Source: Sporichthyaceae bacterium
GTDB lineage: Bacteria > Actinomycetota > Actinomycetes > Sporichthyales > Sporichthyaceae
DNA length: 64,000 nucleotides
Assembly (NCBI GenBank): GCA_036493475.1
Contig: DASXPS010000010.1
Coordinates: forward strand, 1-64,000
Reading direction: 5' to 3'
A program made the translations under genes and the position numbers. The notes beneath the pieces are model-generated. The model worked only from the letters and a program-made list of their open reading frames with translations. It was not told the origin of the DNA and did no database searches. The stretch's first letter is position 1; each line of letters opens with the position of its first letter. This document shows positions 25,912 to 34,024 of this stretch, piece by piece.

Positions 25912-26358
25912 ATGTACACCACGATCGTGGTCGGCACCGACGGGTCGCCCACCGCCACCCTGGCCGTGCAACGGGCGGCGGCGATCGCCGCCGGGTTGAG
26001 CGCTCATCTGCACGTCGTCAGCGCGCACCGACCGTCGGGCGCGGGCGTGATTGCCGGTGCCGAGGGTGCCTTCGCGGGCGCTCACGGCGCCGAATGGAAT
26101 GCCGAATTGCGCAGCGGCCTGACCACCATGCTCGAGGCCGTGGTCAACGAGCTGGCCGCCGGTGGGGTCAAGGCCACCGGGCACGTCGTGGACGGGCATC
26201 CGGTGTCGGTGCTGTTGGACATGGCCAAAACGCTGCACGCCGATCTCGTCGTGGTCGGCAACAAGGGCATGAAGGGCGCCCGTCGCATGCTCGGCAGCGT
26301 GCCCAACGATGTGGCCCACAAGGCCGGTTGCGATGTGCTGATCGTCAGCACAACCTGA
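25912..26358 (+). CDS. universal stress protein (UspA family)
   Basis: A 148-residue single-domain Usp. The start MYTTIVVGTDGSPTATLAVQ and the ATP-binding signature GNKGMKGARRMLGSVPNDV (G-2x-G-9x-G-S) indicate the nucleotide-binding subclass. A GGAGGG ribosome site precedes ATG 25912. It is inserted between menA and menE and is not expected to be part of the pathway. Role in stress survival is only known for the family. Confidence 0.92.
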   Translation: MYTTIVVGTDGSPTATLAVQRAAAIAAGLSAHLHVVSAHRPSGAGVIAGAEGAFAGAHGAEWNAELRSGLTTMLEAVVNELAAGGVKATGHVVDGHPVSVLLDMAKTLHADLVVVGNKGMKGARRMLGSVPNDVAHKAGCDVLIVSTT

Positions 26359-26366
26359 TCGTCGCC

Positions 26367-27515
26367 TCAGGGCGAGGTCTCGACCGCGCGCCGCACCGCG
26401 ACCCGGTCGACCTTGCCGGAGGGCAGCATCGGCAGCCCCGCCGCCACCCGGAACTCGCGTGGCACGTGCGCGCGCCCCAACGCGCCGGCGACCGCCGCAC
26501 GCAGTGGTTCCGGGTCGGGCGGGACAGCCGGATCGGCCGGCACCAGCAGCGCGACCACGCGCATGCCCCATTCCGGATCCGGCCGGCCGACCACCGTCAC
26601 CGCGGCGACCCCGGGTTGGCCGGCCAGCACGGCCTCCACCGCTTGGGCGGCAACGTTCACCCCGCCGGTGACGATCACGTCGTCGGCCCGGCCGTGGACG
26701 TGCAGTACCCCGGCGGCATCGAGGTGGCCGAGATCCGAGGTGGCGAACCAGGCGCCGTGAAATCCCGACGGCGGCGGTCCCAGGTAGCCGTGGCCCAGCA
26801 CCGGGCCGGAGATGTGAATCAGACCGTCCTCGCTGATTTTGAGCCGCACGCCGGGCAGCGGCAGCCCGTCGTAGACGCACCCACCACACGTCTCGGTCAT
26901 CCCATAGGTGCGCACCACGCGTGCCCCGGCGGCGGCGGCGCGCTCGGGCAACCCGACCGGGATCGGGCCACCGCCGAGCAGGATCGCGTCCAGGTCGGCC
27001 AACCCGACCCCGGCGTCCAACAAGCGGATCAACTGGGTGGGCACCAGCGCGCTGTACCGGCGGGTGCCGGCGTCCATGCGGGCCACCGCGGCCGCGAAGG
27101 CGTCCGGGCGGAACCCGTCGAGCATGTCCAGCGCCACCGACGCGACGTCGGCCGTGCGGCAGCGCACCAGCACGGTCAGCCCGGCGATGCGGGCCGGGGA
27201 CATGGCCAGCAACCACTGGCCGGGACCGCCGAGGTGGGTGTGGGTGGCGGTGGCGGAGTACTCCAACGCGGCGGTGCCGATTCGCACGCCCTTCGGCTCC
27301 CCGGTGGAGCCCGAGGTGGGGACCACGACTGCGGTGTCCGCAGGGACGACGCCGGCGCACGACGCCATCAGGTGCGCGGCGACTTGTGCGCCGTGCACCC
27401 CGGCCGGCACCGGTAGCAGCGCCGGGCCGGCCCCGGTCAGCGCCGCGTCCAGGCCCGGCACCGGGTCGGCGGCCGTGGCGTCGACGACGACCGGGACGAG
27501 GTCGCGGGTGTCCAC
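26367..27515 (-). CDS. menE: o-succinylbenzoate-CoA ligase
   Basis: A 382-residue adenylate-forming ligase, shorter than typical acyl-CoA synthetases, as MenE is in actinobacteria. Motifs: PTSGSTGEPKGVRIG, RTYGMTETCGGCVYDG, TSDLGHLD, and the C-terminal GKVDRVAVRR with the catalytic Lys. It activates o-succinylbenzoate to its CoA ester, the substrate of MenB. GTG 27515 directly abuts the menB stop (TGAGTG), which supports both the start and the MenE assignment. Confidence 0.92.
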   Translation of the reverse strand: MDTRDLVPVVVDATAADPVPGLDAALTGAGPALLPVPAGVHGAQVAAHLMASCAGVVPADTAVVVPTSGSTGEPKGVRIGTAALEYSATATHTHLGGPGQWLLAMSPARIAGLTVLVRCRTADVASVALDMLDGFRPDAFAAAVARMDAGTRRYSALVPTQLIRLLDAGVGLADLDAILLGGGPIPVGLPERAAAAGARVVRTYGMTETCGGCVYDGLPLPGVRLKISEDGLIHISGPVLGHGYLGPPPSGFHGAWFATSDLGHLDAAGVLHVHGRADDVIVTGGVNVAAQAVEAVLAGQPGVAAVTVVGRPDPEWGMRVVALLVPADPAVPPDPEPLRAAVAGALGRAHVPREFRVAAGLPMLPSGKVDRVAVRRAVETSP

Positions 27516-28427
27516 TCAGAAGTACCAGGGGAAGCGGGACCAGTCCGGTGCGCGCTTCTCCAGGAACGAGTCGCGACCTTCGGTGGCCTCGTCGGTCATG
27601 TACGCCAACCGCGTGGTCTCCCCCGCGAAGATCTGCTGGCCGACCAGCCCGTCGTCGATGAGGTTGAACGAGTACTTCAGCATCCGTTGCGCCGTGGGGC
27701 TCTTGCCGTTGATGATCCGCGCCCAGCGCAGCGCCTCGGTCTCCAGCTCGGCGTGCGGCACCACTTTGTTCACCGCGCCCATCCGGTACGCGTCCTCGGC
27801 GGAGTACTCCTGACCGAGGAAGAAGATCTGCCGGGCGAACTTCTGGCCGACCTGCCGGGCCAGGTACGCCGAGCCGTAGCCGCCGTCGAAGCTGCCCACG
27901 TCCGCGTCGGTCTGCTTGAACCTGGCGTGCTCGGCGGAGGCCAGCGCGAGGTCGGCGACGACGTAGAGGGAGTGCCCGCCGCCGGCCGCCCAGCCGGGGA
28001 TCACCGCGATGACCACCTTGGGCATGAACCGGATCAGCCGCTGGCATTCCAGGATATGCAGTCGGCCGGCCCGCGCCGGGTCGACGGTCGCCGCGGTCTC
28101 GCCGCTGGCGTACCGGTAACCCGTGCGGCCGCGGATGCGCTGGTCCCCGCCGGAGCAGAACGCCCACACCCGGTCGCGCGGGGAGGGCCCGTTGCCGGTG
28201 AGCAGCACGCACCCGACGTCGCTGGACATGCGGGCGTGGTCCAGTGCCCGGTACAGCTCGTCGACGGTGTGCGGCCGGAACGCGTTGCGCACCTCGGGCC
28301 GGTGGAACGCGATGCGCACGGTGCCGGAGTCGACGGACCGGTGGTAGGTGATGTCGGTGAGGTCGAACCCCTCGACCGGCTTCCATGCGTCCGGCTCGAA
28401 CAGCTCCGAAACCCCGTTGTCAGTCAC
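27516..28427 (-). CDS. menB: 1,4-dihydroxy-2-naphthoyl-CoA synthase
   Basis: A 303-residue crotonase-family enzyme that cyclises o-succinylbenzoyl-CoA. Diagnostic blocks: RIAFHRPEVRNAFRPHTVDE, FCSGGDQRIRGRTGY, AVIPGWAAGGGHSLYVVADL, DVGSFDGGYGSAYLAR and the C-terminal RDSFLEKRAPDWSRFPWYF. GTG 28427 was chosen because the family starts a few residues later; the frame extends far upstream through the menC region. Divergent from menC with 84 bases between, so a shared promoter region is likely. Confidence 0.95.
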   Translation of the reverse strand: MTDNGVSELFEPDAWKPVEGFDLTDITYHRSVDSGTVRIAFHRPEVRNAFRPHTVDELYRALDHARMSSDVGCVLLTGNGPSPRDRVWAFCSGGDQRIRGRTGYRYASGETAATVDPARAGRLHILECQRLIRFMPKVVIAVIPGWAAGGGHSLYVVADLALASAEHARFKQTDADVGSFDGGYGSAYLARQVGQKFARQIFFLGQEYSAEDAYRMGAVNKVVPHAELETEALRWARIINGKSPTAQRMLKYSFNLIDDGLVGQQIFAGETTRLAYMTDEATEGRDSFLEKRAPDWSRFPWYF

Positions 28428-28511
28428 CCCGCCACCGTATCCACGCGTGGCGTCCGGCCCACCCGCACCTATAACTACGGGTTGGCCGCACGCAACGGGG
28501 AGGATGGGTGG

Positions 28512-29474
28512 GTGCTGGAGGTCCACACGTATGCGATTCCGCTGCGCACCCGGTTCCGCGGGTTGACGGTGCGCACCGGGGTGTTGGTGCGGGGGCCGGT
28601 GGGGTGGGGAGAGTTCTCGCCGTTCGACGACTACGACGTCGCGTCCTCGGTGCCGTGGTGGCAATGCGCGCTGGAGGCGGCCACGGTTGGTTGGCCCGCG
28701 CCGGTGCGCGACCGGGTGCCGGTCAATGTCACGGTTCCGGCCTGCGAGCCCGACCGGGCTGCCGCGATCGTCGCCGCTCATCCGGGTGCGCACACCGCCA
28801 AGGTGAAGGTGGCCGAGGTCGGTCAGGCCCTTGCCGAGGACCTGCAGCGGGTGGGCGCGGTGCGCGATGCGCTCGGACCATGGGGACGCATCCGCGTCGA
28901 CGCCAACGGCGGTTGGCCGGACCCGGACGCCGCCGCGGCGGCGATCCTCGCGCTGGACCGTGAGGTCGGACTGGAATACGTCGAGCAGCCCTGCGCCACC
29001 GTCGAGGAACTGGCCGCGGTGCGCCGATTGGTGGACGTGCCGATCGCTGCGGACGAGTCGATCCGGCGCGCGGCCGACCCGCTGCGGGTGGCCCGCGAGC
29101 ACGCCGCGGACATCGCGGTGATCAAGGTGGCGCCGCTGGGCGGGGTGGCCGCCGCGCTGCGGCTGATCGAGCGGATCGGGCTGCCCGTGGTGGTGTCCTC
29201 GGCGTTGGAGACCTCGGTCGGCATCGCGGCCGGGGTGGCGCTGGCCGCGGCCCTGCCCGAGCTGCCCTACGCCTGCGGGCTGGCCACTGTTGCGCTGCTG
29301 GAGCGTGATGTGTGCGCGGACCCGTTGCTGCCGGTGGACGGGCACCTGGCGGTGCGTTCGGTCGTCCCGGACCCCGCCGCGCTGGCCGCGCTGGCCGCCC
29401 CCCACGATGTGACGGTGGCCTGGGAGCAGCGACTGACCGCCGTGCGCGCGGCCGCGGATGGGAGTACCCGTTGA
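28512..29474 (+). CDS. menC: o-succinylbenzoate synthase
   Basis: A 320-residue enolase-superfamily dehydratase. The KxK base motif is KVKVAEVGQ; metal ligands are in IRVDANGGWPDP, YVEQPC and IAADESIRR; the second base Lys is in AVIKVAPLGG. It dehydrates SHCHC to o-succinylbenzoate. GTG 28512 lies 8 bases after GGGGAGG. Its stop overlaps the menD start (TTGA). Confidence 0.93.
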   Translation: MLEVHTYAIPLRTRFRGLTVRTGVLVRGPVGWGEFSPFDDYDVASSVPWWQCALEAATVGWPAPVRDRVPVNVTVPACEPDRAAAIVAAHPGAHTAKVKVAEVGQALAEDLQRVGAVRDALGPWGRIRVDANGGWPDPDAAAAAILALDREVGLEYVEQPCATVEELAAVRRLVDVPIAADESIRRAADPLRVAREHAADIAVIKVAPLGGVAAALRLIERIGLPVVVSSALETSVGIAAGVALAAALPELPYACGLATVALLERDVCADPLLPVDGHLAVRSVVPDPAALAALAAPHDVTVAWEQRLTAVRAAADGSTR

Positions 29475-31150
29475 ACCCGTCGACTGCGCTGGCCCGGGTA
29501 GTGGTCGACGAGCTTGCCCGCTGCGGCGTCACCGAGGCGGTGCTGGCGCCGGGCTCGCGGTCCGGGCCGCTGGCATTGGCGCTGCACGACGACGAGTACA
29601 TCCGGCTGCACGTGCGCATCGACGAACGCTCCGCGGCTTATCTGGCCATCGGCCTGGCCCGCGGGTCCGGCCGACCGGTGGCGGTGGTGTGCACGTCGGG
29701 CACCGCGGCCGCGGCCCTGCACCCGGCGGTGCTGGAGGCCGACCTGGGTCGCGTGCCGCTGCTGGTGCTGACCGCCGACCGGCCGCCGGAGCTGCGGGGT
29801 ACCGGGGCCAGTCAAACCGTCGACCAGATCGGGCTGTTCGGACGGGCCGTGCGGATGTTCGCCGAGGTTGGCGTGGCGCAGCCGGTGGCCGGTCAGGTTG
29901 GCTACTGGCGTTCCCTGGTGGGTCGGGCCGTGGCTGCGGCCGAAGACGGGGGGCCGGTGCACCTGAACCTGGCGTTTCGCGAGCCGCTGGTGCCCGACGC
30001 CGACCTCTCCTGGCCGGAGTCGCTGGACGGGCGGGCGGACGACGCCCCGTGGGTGTCGAAGGACCGGGTGGAGCCGGCCTCCATGCCGGTGTCCGAGCTC
30101 CTCGGGCAGACGGTTCCGCAGCGCGGTGCGGTGGTGGCCGGGGACGGCGTGGTCACCCCGTCCGGGGTCATCGCTATGGCCAAGCACCTGGGCTGGCCGC
30201 TGTTCGCCGAGCCGACCAGCAACTCCCGGCTCGGGCCCAACGCGATCGCCGGCTACCCCTTGCTGCTGGCCGAGGAGTCGCTGGCGGCGGTGCCGCCCGA
30301 CGTGGTGTTCACCGTGGGCCGACCGGGCCTGTCCCGCTCGCTGCTGAGCTGGCTCGGCCGGGCCGGCGCGCAGGTCGTGATGGACTACCCGTCGCCGGTC
30401 TGGCCGGACCCGACCCGCACCGCGAGTCGGGTATTGCCCAGGCCGCCGTTCCTCGACCTACCCTCCGCGGAGCCGACCGATTGGCTGCGGACCTGGCAGC
30501 GCGCCGGCCGCGTCGCCGCGGCCGTGCTGGACGCTGAATTCGACGCTGCGCGGTTGACCGAGGTCGGCGTCGCCGGGGTGCTCGGCGCGGCCCTGCCCGC
30601 GGGCAGCCTGCTGGTCTGCGGGCCCAGCCGACCCATCCGTGACGTGGACCTGACACTGCCCGCCCGCGACGACATCACGGTGGTGGCCAACCGCGGGGTG
30701 AACGGGATCGACGGCGTGGTGTCCACCGCGATCGGCGCGGCATTGGCACACCAGCGCGCATGCGGCGGCGGACACGCCGTCGCGCTGCTCGGCGACCTGA
30801 CGTACCTCTACGACCGCAACGGCCTGCTGCTCGGCCCGGACGACCCGCGCCCGGACCTGGTGCTGGTGGTCGTGGACAACGACGGCGGCGGGATCTTCGG
30901 TACGCTGCCGCAGGCCGACCTGCCCGGCTTCGAACGCGTCTTCGGCACCCCGCACGGTCTCGACCTGTGCGCCGACGCCGCCGTGGCCGGTATCCCGGCG
31001 ACCACTGTGACCACCAGGGCCGAACTCGAGGCCGCGATCAAACCCGGTCCCGGCCTGCGTCTGGTGCGGGTGCCCGTCGATCGGGCGGACACCGCGACCG
31101 GGTTGGCCGGTCTGCAGCAGCAGATCGGCGCGGCACTGCGACAGCCGTGA
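29471..31150 (+). CDS. menD: 2-succinyl-5-enolpyruvyl-6-hydroxy-3-cyclohexene-1-carboxylate synthase
   Basis: A 559-residue ThDP enzyme condensing isochorismate with 2-oxoglutarate. The N-terminus ALARVVVDELARCGVTEAVL, APGSRSGPLALAL, the activating Glu in IDERSAAYLAIGLARGSGR, and the C-terminal ThDP/Mg segment LLGDLTYLYDRNG with VVDNDGGGIF identify it. The start is an unusual TTG at 29471, backed by GGGAG six bases before it and coupling to menC. With menA, menB, menC and menE here, most of the classical pathway to demethylmenaquinone is present; menF, menH and the methyltransferase are outside the window. Confidence 0.94.
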   Translation: MNPSTALARVVVDELARCGVTEAVLAPGSRSGPLALALHDDEYIRLHVRIDERSAAYLAIGLARGSGRPVAVVCTSGTAAAALHPAVLEADLGRVPLLVLTADRPPELRGTGASQTVDQIGLFGRAVRMFAEVGVAQPVAGQVGYWRSLVGRAVAAAEDGGPVHLNLAFREPLVPDADLSWPESLDGRADDAPWVSKDRVEPASMPVSELLGQTVPQRGAVVAGDGVVTPSGVIAMAKHLGWPLFAEPTSNSRLGPNAIAGYPLLLAEESLAAVPPDVVFTVGRPGLSRSLLSWLGRAGAQVVMDYPSPVWPDPTRTASRVLPRPPFLDLPSAEPTDWLRTWQRAGRVAAAVLDAEFDAARLTEVGVAGVLGAALPAGSLLVCGPSRPIRDVDLTLPARDDITVVANRGVNGIDGVVSTAIGAALAHQRACGGGHAVALLGDLTYLYDRNGLLLGPDDPRPDLVLVVVDNDGGGIFGTLPQADLPGFERVFGTPHGLDLCADAAVAGIPATTVTTRAELEAAIKPGPGLRLVRVPVDRADTATGLAGLQQQIGAALRQP

Positions 31151-31161
31151 GACGCTGAGCC

Positions 31162-31740
31162 GTGGCCGACGGGGACGAGAGCACCGGGTCGCTGGTGGAT
31201 TCGACCCCGCCCGCCGCACCGCCGGCGGGGTTGCGGCGCAGCCGGTTGGTGCTGCTGGGAGTGGCCGCCGCCGCGGTCTACGCCATTGACCTGACCACCA
31301 AGGTGATCGCGGTGCATCACCTTGCGCACCGCACGCGCCCGGTGACCATCGTCCACTCCGCGTTCGACCTGGAACTGGTGCGCAACCCCGGCGCCGCCTT
31401 CGGACTGGGGGTCGGCATGACGATCGTGTTCAGCGCGGTCAGCATCGCCGTCATCGCCGCGATCCTGCGCTACGCCTCCCGGCTGGGCAGTGCGTGGTGG
31501 GCGCTGGTGTTCGGCCTGGTGCTGGGGGGCGCGCTGGGCAACCTCACCGACCGAATCTTCCGTGACCCGGGCTTCGGCCGCGGGCACGTGGTCGACTTCC
31601 TGCACATCCACCATTGGCCGGTGTTCAACGTCGCGGACAGTGCGTTCACCGTTGCCGGTGCCATCGTGGTGCTGCTGGCCATCAACAACGTGCCCCTCGA
31701 GGGCCGCGCACAGCGCGGAGCGGGTACAACGGAAGCATGA
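31162..31740 (+). CDS. lspA: lipoprotein signal peptidase
   Basis: A 192-residue aspartyl protease of the membrane that removes signal peptides from prolipoproteins. Four membrane helices; the family boxes are VRNPGAAFG, GALGNLTDRIFR and FNVADSAFTVA with the two catalytic Asp. The N-terminal 30 residues are a hydrophilic extension. GTG 31162. It overlaps the aldo/keto reductase start. Several lipobox proteins in this window would be its substrates. Confidence 0.94.
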   Translation: MADGDESTGSLVDSTPPAAPPAGLRRSRLVLLGVAAAAVYAIDLTTKVIAVHHLAHRTRPVTIVHSAFDLELVRNPGAAFGLGVGMTIVFSAVSIAVIAAILRYASRLGSAWWALVFGLVLGGALGNLTDRIFRDPGFGRGHVVDFLHIHHWPVFNVADSAFTVAGAIVVLLAINNVPLEGRAQRGAGTTEA

Positions 31741-32705
31741 CCTCCCGCATCCCGCATCGTCCGCTCGGCCGCACCGACATCACCGTGGGGGCCATTGGCC
31801 TCGGCTGTATGAGCATGTCGTGGGCCTATGACCCGTCCCAGAAGGACGACGACGCATCCGTCGACACCATCCACGCCGCCATCGACGCGGGCGTCACGCT
31901 CATCGACACCGCACCGGCCTACGGGCCGCACCACAACGAGGAGCTGGTCGGTCGCGCGCTGGCCGGTCGCCGCGAGGAGGTCACGCTGGCCACCAAGCTC
32001 GGCCTGTACGTCGACCTGACCACGTTTGAGTTTCGCAAGGAGGGCCGTCCGGAAACCGTCGCGACCCAGGTGGAGGACTCGCTGCGCCGGTTGCAGACCG
32101 ACGTCATCGACCTCTACCAACTGCACCGGGTGGACCCGAACGTGCCGATCGAGGAGACCTGGGCAGCGATGGCGGCGCTCGTCGAGCGCGGTCTGGTGCG
32201 GGCCCTCGGGCTGTCCGAGACCAGCGCCGAGGAGTGCGCCCGGGCGCACGCCGTCCACCCGGTGTCCTCGGTGCAGTCGGAGTTCTCGCTGTGGACCAGG
32301 GACGTTATGCAGAACGGCGTGCTGGCCTGGTGCGAGGCCAACGGGGCCACCTTCATCCCGTTCGCCCCGCTCGGCCGTGGCTTCCTCACCGGTGCGATCG
32401 GCGCGGACCACCAGTTCGAGGCCAACGACTTCCGGGCACGCAACCCACGTTTCGCCGACGATGCCCGGGCGGCCAACCAGCACTTGGTGGACGAGGTGCG
32501 CGCGGTGGCGGGCGAGCTGGACGCCTCGCCTGCCCAAGTGGCCCTGGCCTGGACCTTGGCCGGCTCTCCGGCGATCGTGCCGATTCCCGGCACCCGGCGT
32601 CGGGAGCGGGCGCTGGAGAACACCGCCGCGGCGAACCTGGTGCTGCCCGATCACCTGCTCAAGCGGCTCGACGAGCTGCCGGCACCGGTGGGCGCCCGCT
32701 ACTGA
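31737..32705 (+). CDS. aldo/keto reductase
   Basis: A 322-residue NADPH-dependent TIM-barrel oxidoreductase (AKR11/13-like). Tetrad and cofactor residues: Asp-Tyr in LIDTAPAYGPHHNEELVG, Lys in LATKLGLY, His in LYQLHRVDP, and the cofactor loop PIPGTRRRERALEN. ATG 31737 overlaps the lspA stop (ATGA). Substrate not deducible; the family reduces aldehydes and ketones. The upstream frame to 31614 lies inside lspA and was rejected. Confidence 0.92.
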   Translation: MTSRIPHRPLGRTDITVGAIGLGCMSMSWAYDPSQKDDDASVDTIHAAIDAGVTLIDTAPAYGPHHNEELVGRALAGRREEVTLATKLGLYVDLTTFEFRKEGRPETVATQVEDSLRRLQTDVIDLYQLHRVDPNVPIEETWAAMAALVERGLVRALGLSETSAEECARAHAVHPVSSVQSEFSLWTRDVMQNGVLAWCEANGATFIPFAPLGRGFLTGAIGADHQFEANDFRARNPRFADDARAANQHLVDEVRAVAGELDASPAQVALAWTLAGSPAIVPIPGTRRRERALENTAAANLVLPDHLLKRLDELPAPVGARY

Positions 32706-32809
32706 CGCCGGCCTGCGGTCCACCGTGATCGTAAGAAGCCGTTGAGCGGGTAGGGGTTCTTCGTTCCGCATCGGCGCCGGAGGTGCGCCGACGGAGGCGG
32801 AGGTATGCG

Positions 32810-32932
32810 GTGCACACGCTGGCGGTGCTGATCGTCGTCCTAGCCGTACTGATCGCGTTCGCGATGCTGGTCGGTCTCCTGCAGATGCGCCGCCGTCGCG
32901 GCGGCGTTGTCGGCATCGGACGCAACCGATGA
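32810..32932 (+). CDS. 40-residue single-pass membrane protein
   Basis: A very small gene: GTG 32810, with GGAGGCGGAGG just upstream, encodes HTLAVLIVVLAVLIAFAMLV, a near-ideal membrane helix, followed by a basic tail QMRRRRGGVVGIGRNR. The stop overlaps the next ATG (ATGA), so it is coupled to the first PRC-barrel gene. Topology by the positive-inside rule puts the tail in the cytoplasm. I recognise no family. It could anchor or regulate the PRC-barrel proteins. Confidence 0.62.
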   Translation: MHTLAVLIVVLAVLIAFAMLVGLLQMRRRRGGVVGIGRNR

Positions 32933-33513
32933 CCCTCGCGCACGCCGGCGCGCTGCACGGCCTGCCGGTGGTGACCCTGGCCGGGGATCGCGAGGCGCTG
33001 GTCAAGGACGTGGTGTTCGACCGCGCCGACGGACGGGTCACTGGCTTCACATTGAACAACCCCGGCCTGCTCAGTCGCTCTCGCAAGGATGCGTTGCCGA
33101 TCGGTGCGGTGCACGGCTTCGGCGACGTCGCGGTGATCATTAGCGACCCTTCGGTGCTGGTGCCGATCGACGAGGTCGCCCCCGCCGCGGAACGGGAGCG
33201 TGCGGACGTGCTGCAGGGGCAGGTACTCACCGACGCCGGGCAGGAACTGGGCAAGGTCGTCGACGTGATCCTCGATTTGGGCGCGCGTCCGCCGGACGTG
33301 GTCGGCTACGAGATCGAGCCCGGTCCGGCATTGCCCGGACACGGCCGGCGGGTGCTGCTGCCGCTGCCGGTCACCGGCGCGGTCTCCGGGGAGCGGTTGA
33401 TCATTCCCGCCGCCGCCACCGAGTTCGTGGCCGACGATTTGGGTGCGTTCGCGATGACCATGCAGGCCTTTCGCGAGCGCATGGCCACAGGTATGACGGA
33501 GGGTCAGAACTGA
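32929..33513 (+). CDS. PRC-barrel domain protein (two tandem barrels)
   Basis: A 194-residue soluble protein made of two PRC-barrel repeats: the first about residues 8-85 (GLPVVTLAGDREALVKDVVFD), the second about 90-175 (VLQGQVLTDAGQELGKVVDVI). PRC barrels occur in photosystem H subunits and RimM, and as small stress-associated proteins. No catalytic motif is expected. It is translationally coupled with the tiny membrane protein before it and the second PRC gene after it (TGATG). Confidence 0.78.
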   Translation: MTLAHAGALHGLPVVTLAGDREALVKDVVFDRADGRVTGFTLNNPGLLSRSRKDALPIGAVHGFGDVAVIISDPSVLVPIDEVAPAAERERADVLQGQVLTDAGQELGKVVDVILDLGARPPDVVGYEIEPGPALPGHGRRVLLPLPVTGAVSGERLIIPAAATEFVADDLGAFAMTMQAFRERMATGMTEGQN

Positions 33514-33947
33514 TGCGGCTGCGCGAGACACGACAACGCGAGGTGGTGGACACCTCCAACGCCGCCGGCGTGGGGCGGGTGGACGGCGCGGTGCTGCAGC
33601 TGGACCCGCCACGGGTGCATGCACTGCGGCTGAGCAAGACCAAGGACGGCGCGCTGCTGTCCTGGTCGGACCTGACCGCCATCGGGCCCGACGCGGTGAC
33701 CGTGCCGAACAAGAACGTGCTGCGCGAGGCCGTCGACTCCGCCGAGGCGGCCGCCGCGGACGCGGACCGGGACCTGTTGGACAAGCCGGCCCTCAGCGAG
33801 TTCGGCATGGACCTCGGTACCGTGCTGGACGCCGAGGTGGACCCGGACACCGGTGCGCTGCTGAGCATCGTCACCGACCGCGGCGAACTCGACCCGCAGC
33901 GGCTGCTCGGCGTTGGTGGCTACGCCGCGATCTTCCGCGACGGCTGA
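33513..33947 (+). CDS. second PRC-barrel-like protein
   Basis: A 144-residue protein starting in the overlapping TGATG of the preceding gene. The opening MRLRETRQREVVDTSNAAG, then VGRVDGAVLQLDPPRVHALRL and LGTVLDAEVDPDTGALLSIV, fit two diverged PRC barrels. The middle is Ala/Asp-rich. Together with the two preceding genes it forms a compact three-gene unit. Function unknown. Confidence 0.72.
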   Translation: MRLRETRQREVVDTSNAAGVGRVDGAVLQLDPPRVHALRLSKTKDGALLSWSDLTAIGPDAVTVPNKNVLREAVDSAEAAAADADRDLLDKPALSEFGMDLGTVLDAEVDPDTGALLSIVTDRGELDPQRLLGVGGYAAIFRDG

Positions 33948-34024
33948 CGGGCGCGGGAGAGCAGGCCGGCGCCGTGAGCCCGCCGCATAGGGTGGGGACG
34001 GTAGGCCGAGCTCGAGGAGTTGGC

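Noticed and set aside
25435-28386. 983-residue minus-strand reading frame across menA-menB
   Set aside because: It overlaps four recognisable genes in other frames and has the Gly/Arg/Ala bias of an antisense or shifted frame.
32748-32753. GGGTAG as a SigB/SigF -10 element
   Set aside because: No GTTT-like -35 at the right distance, so not listed as a promoter feature.
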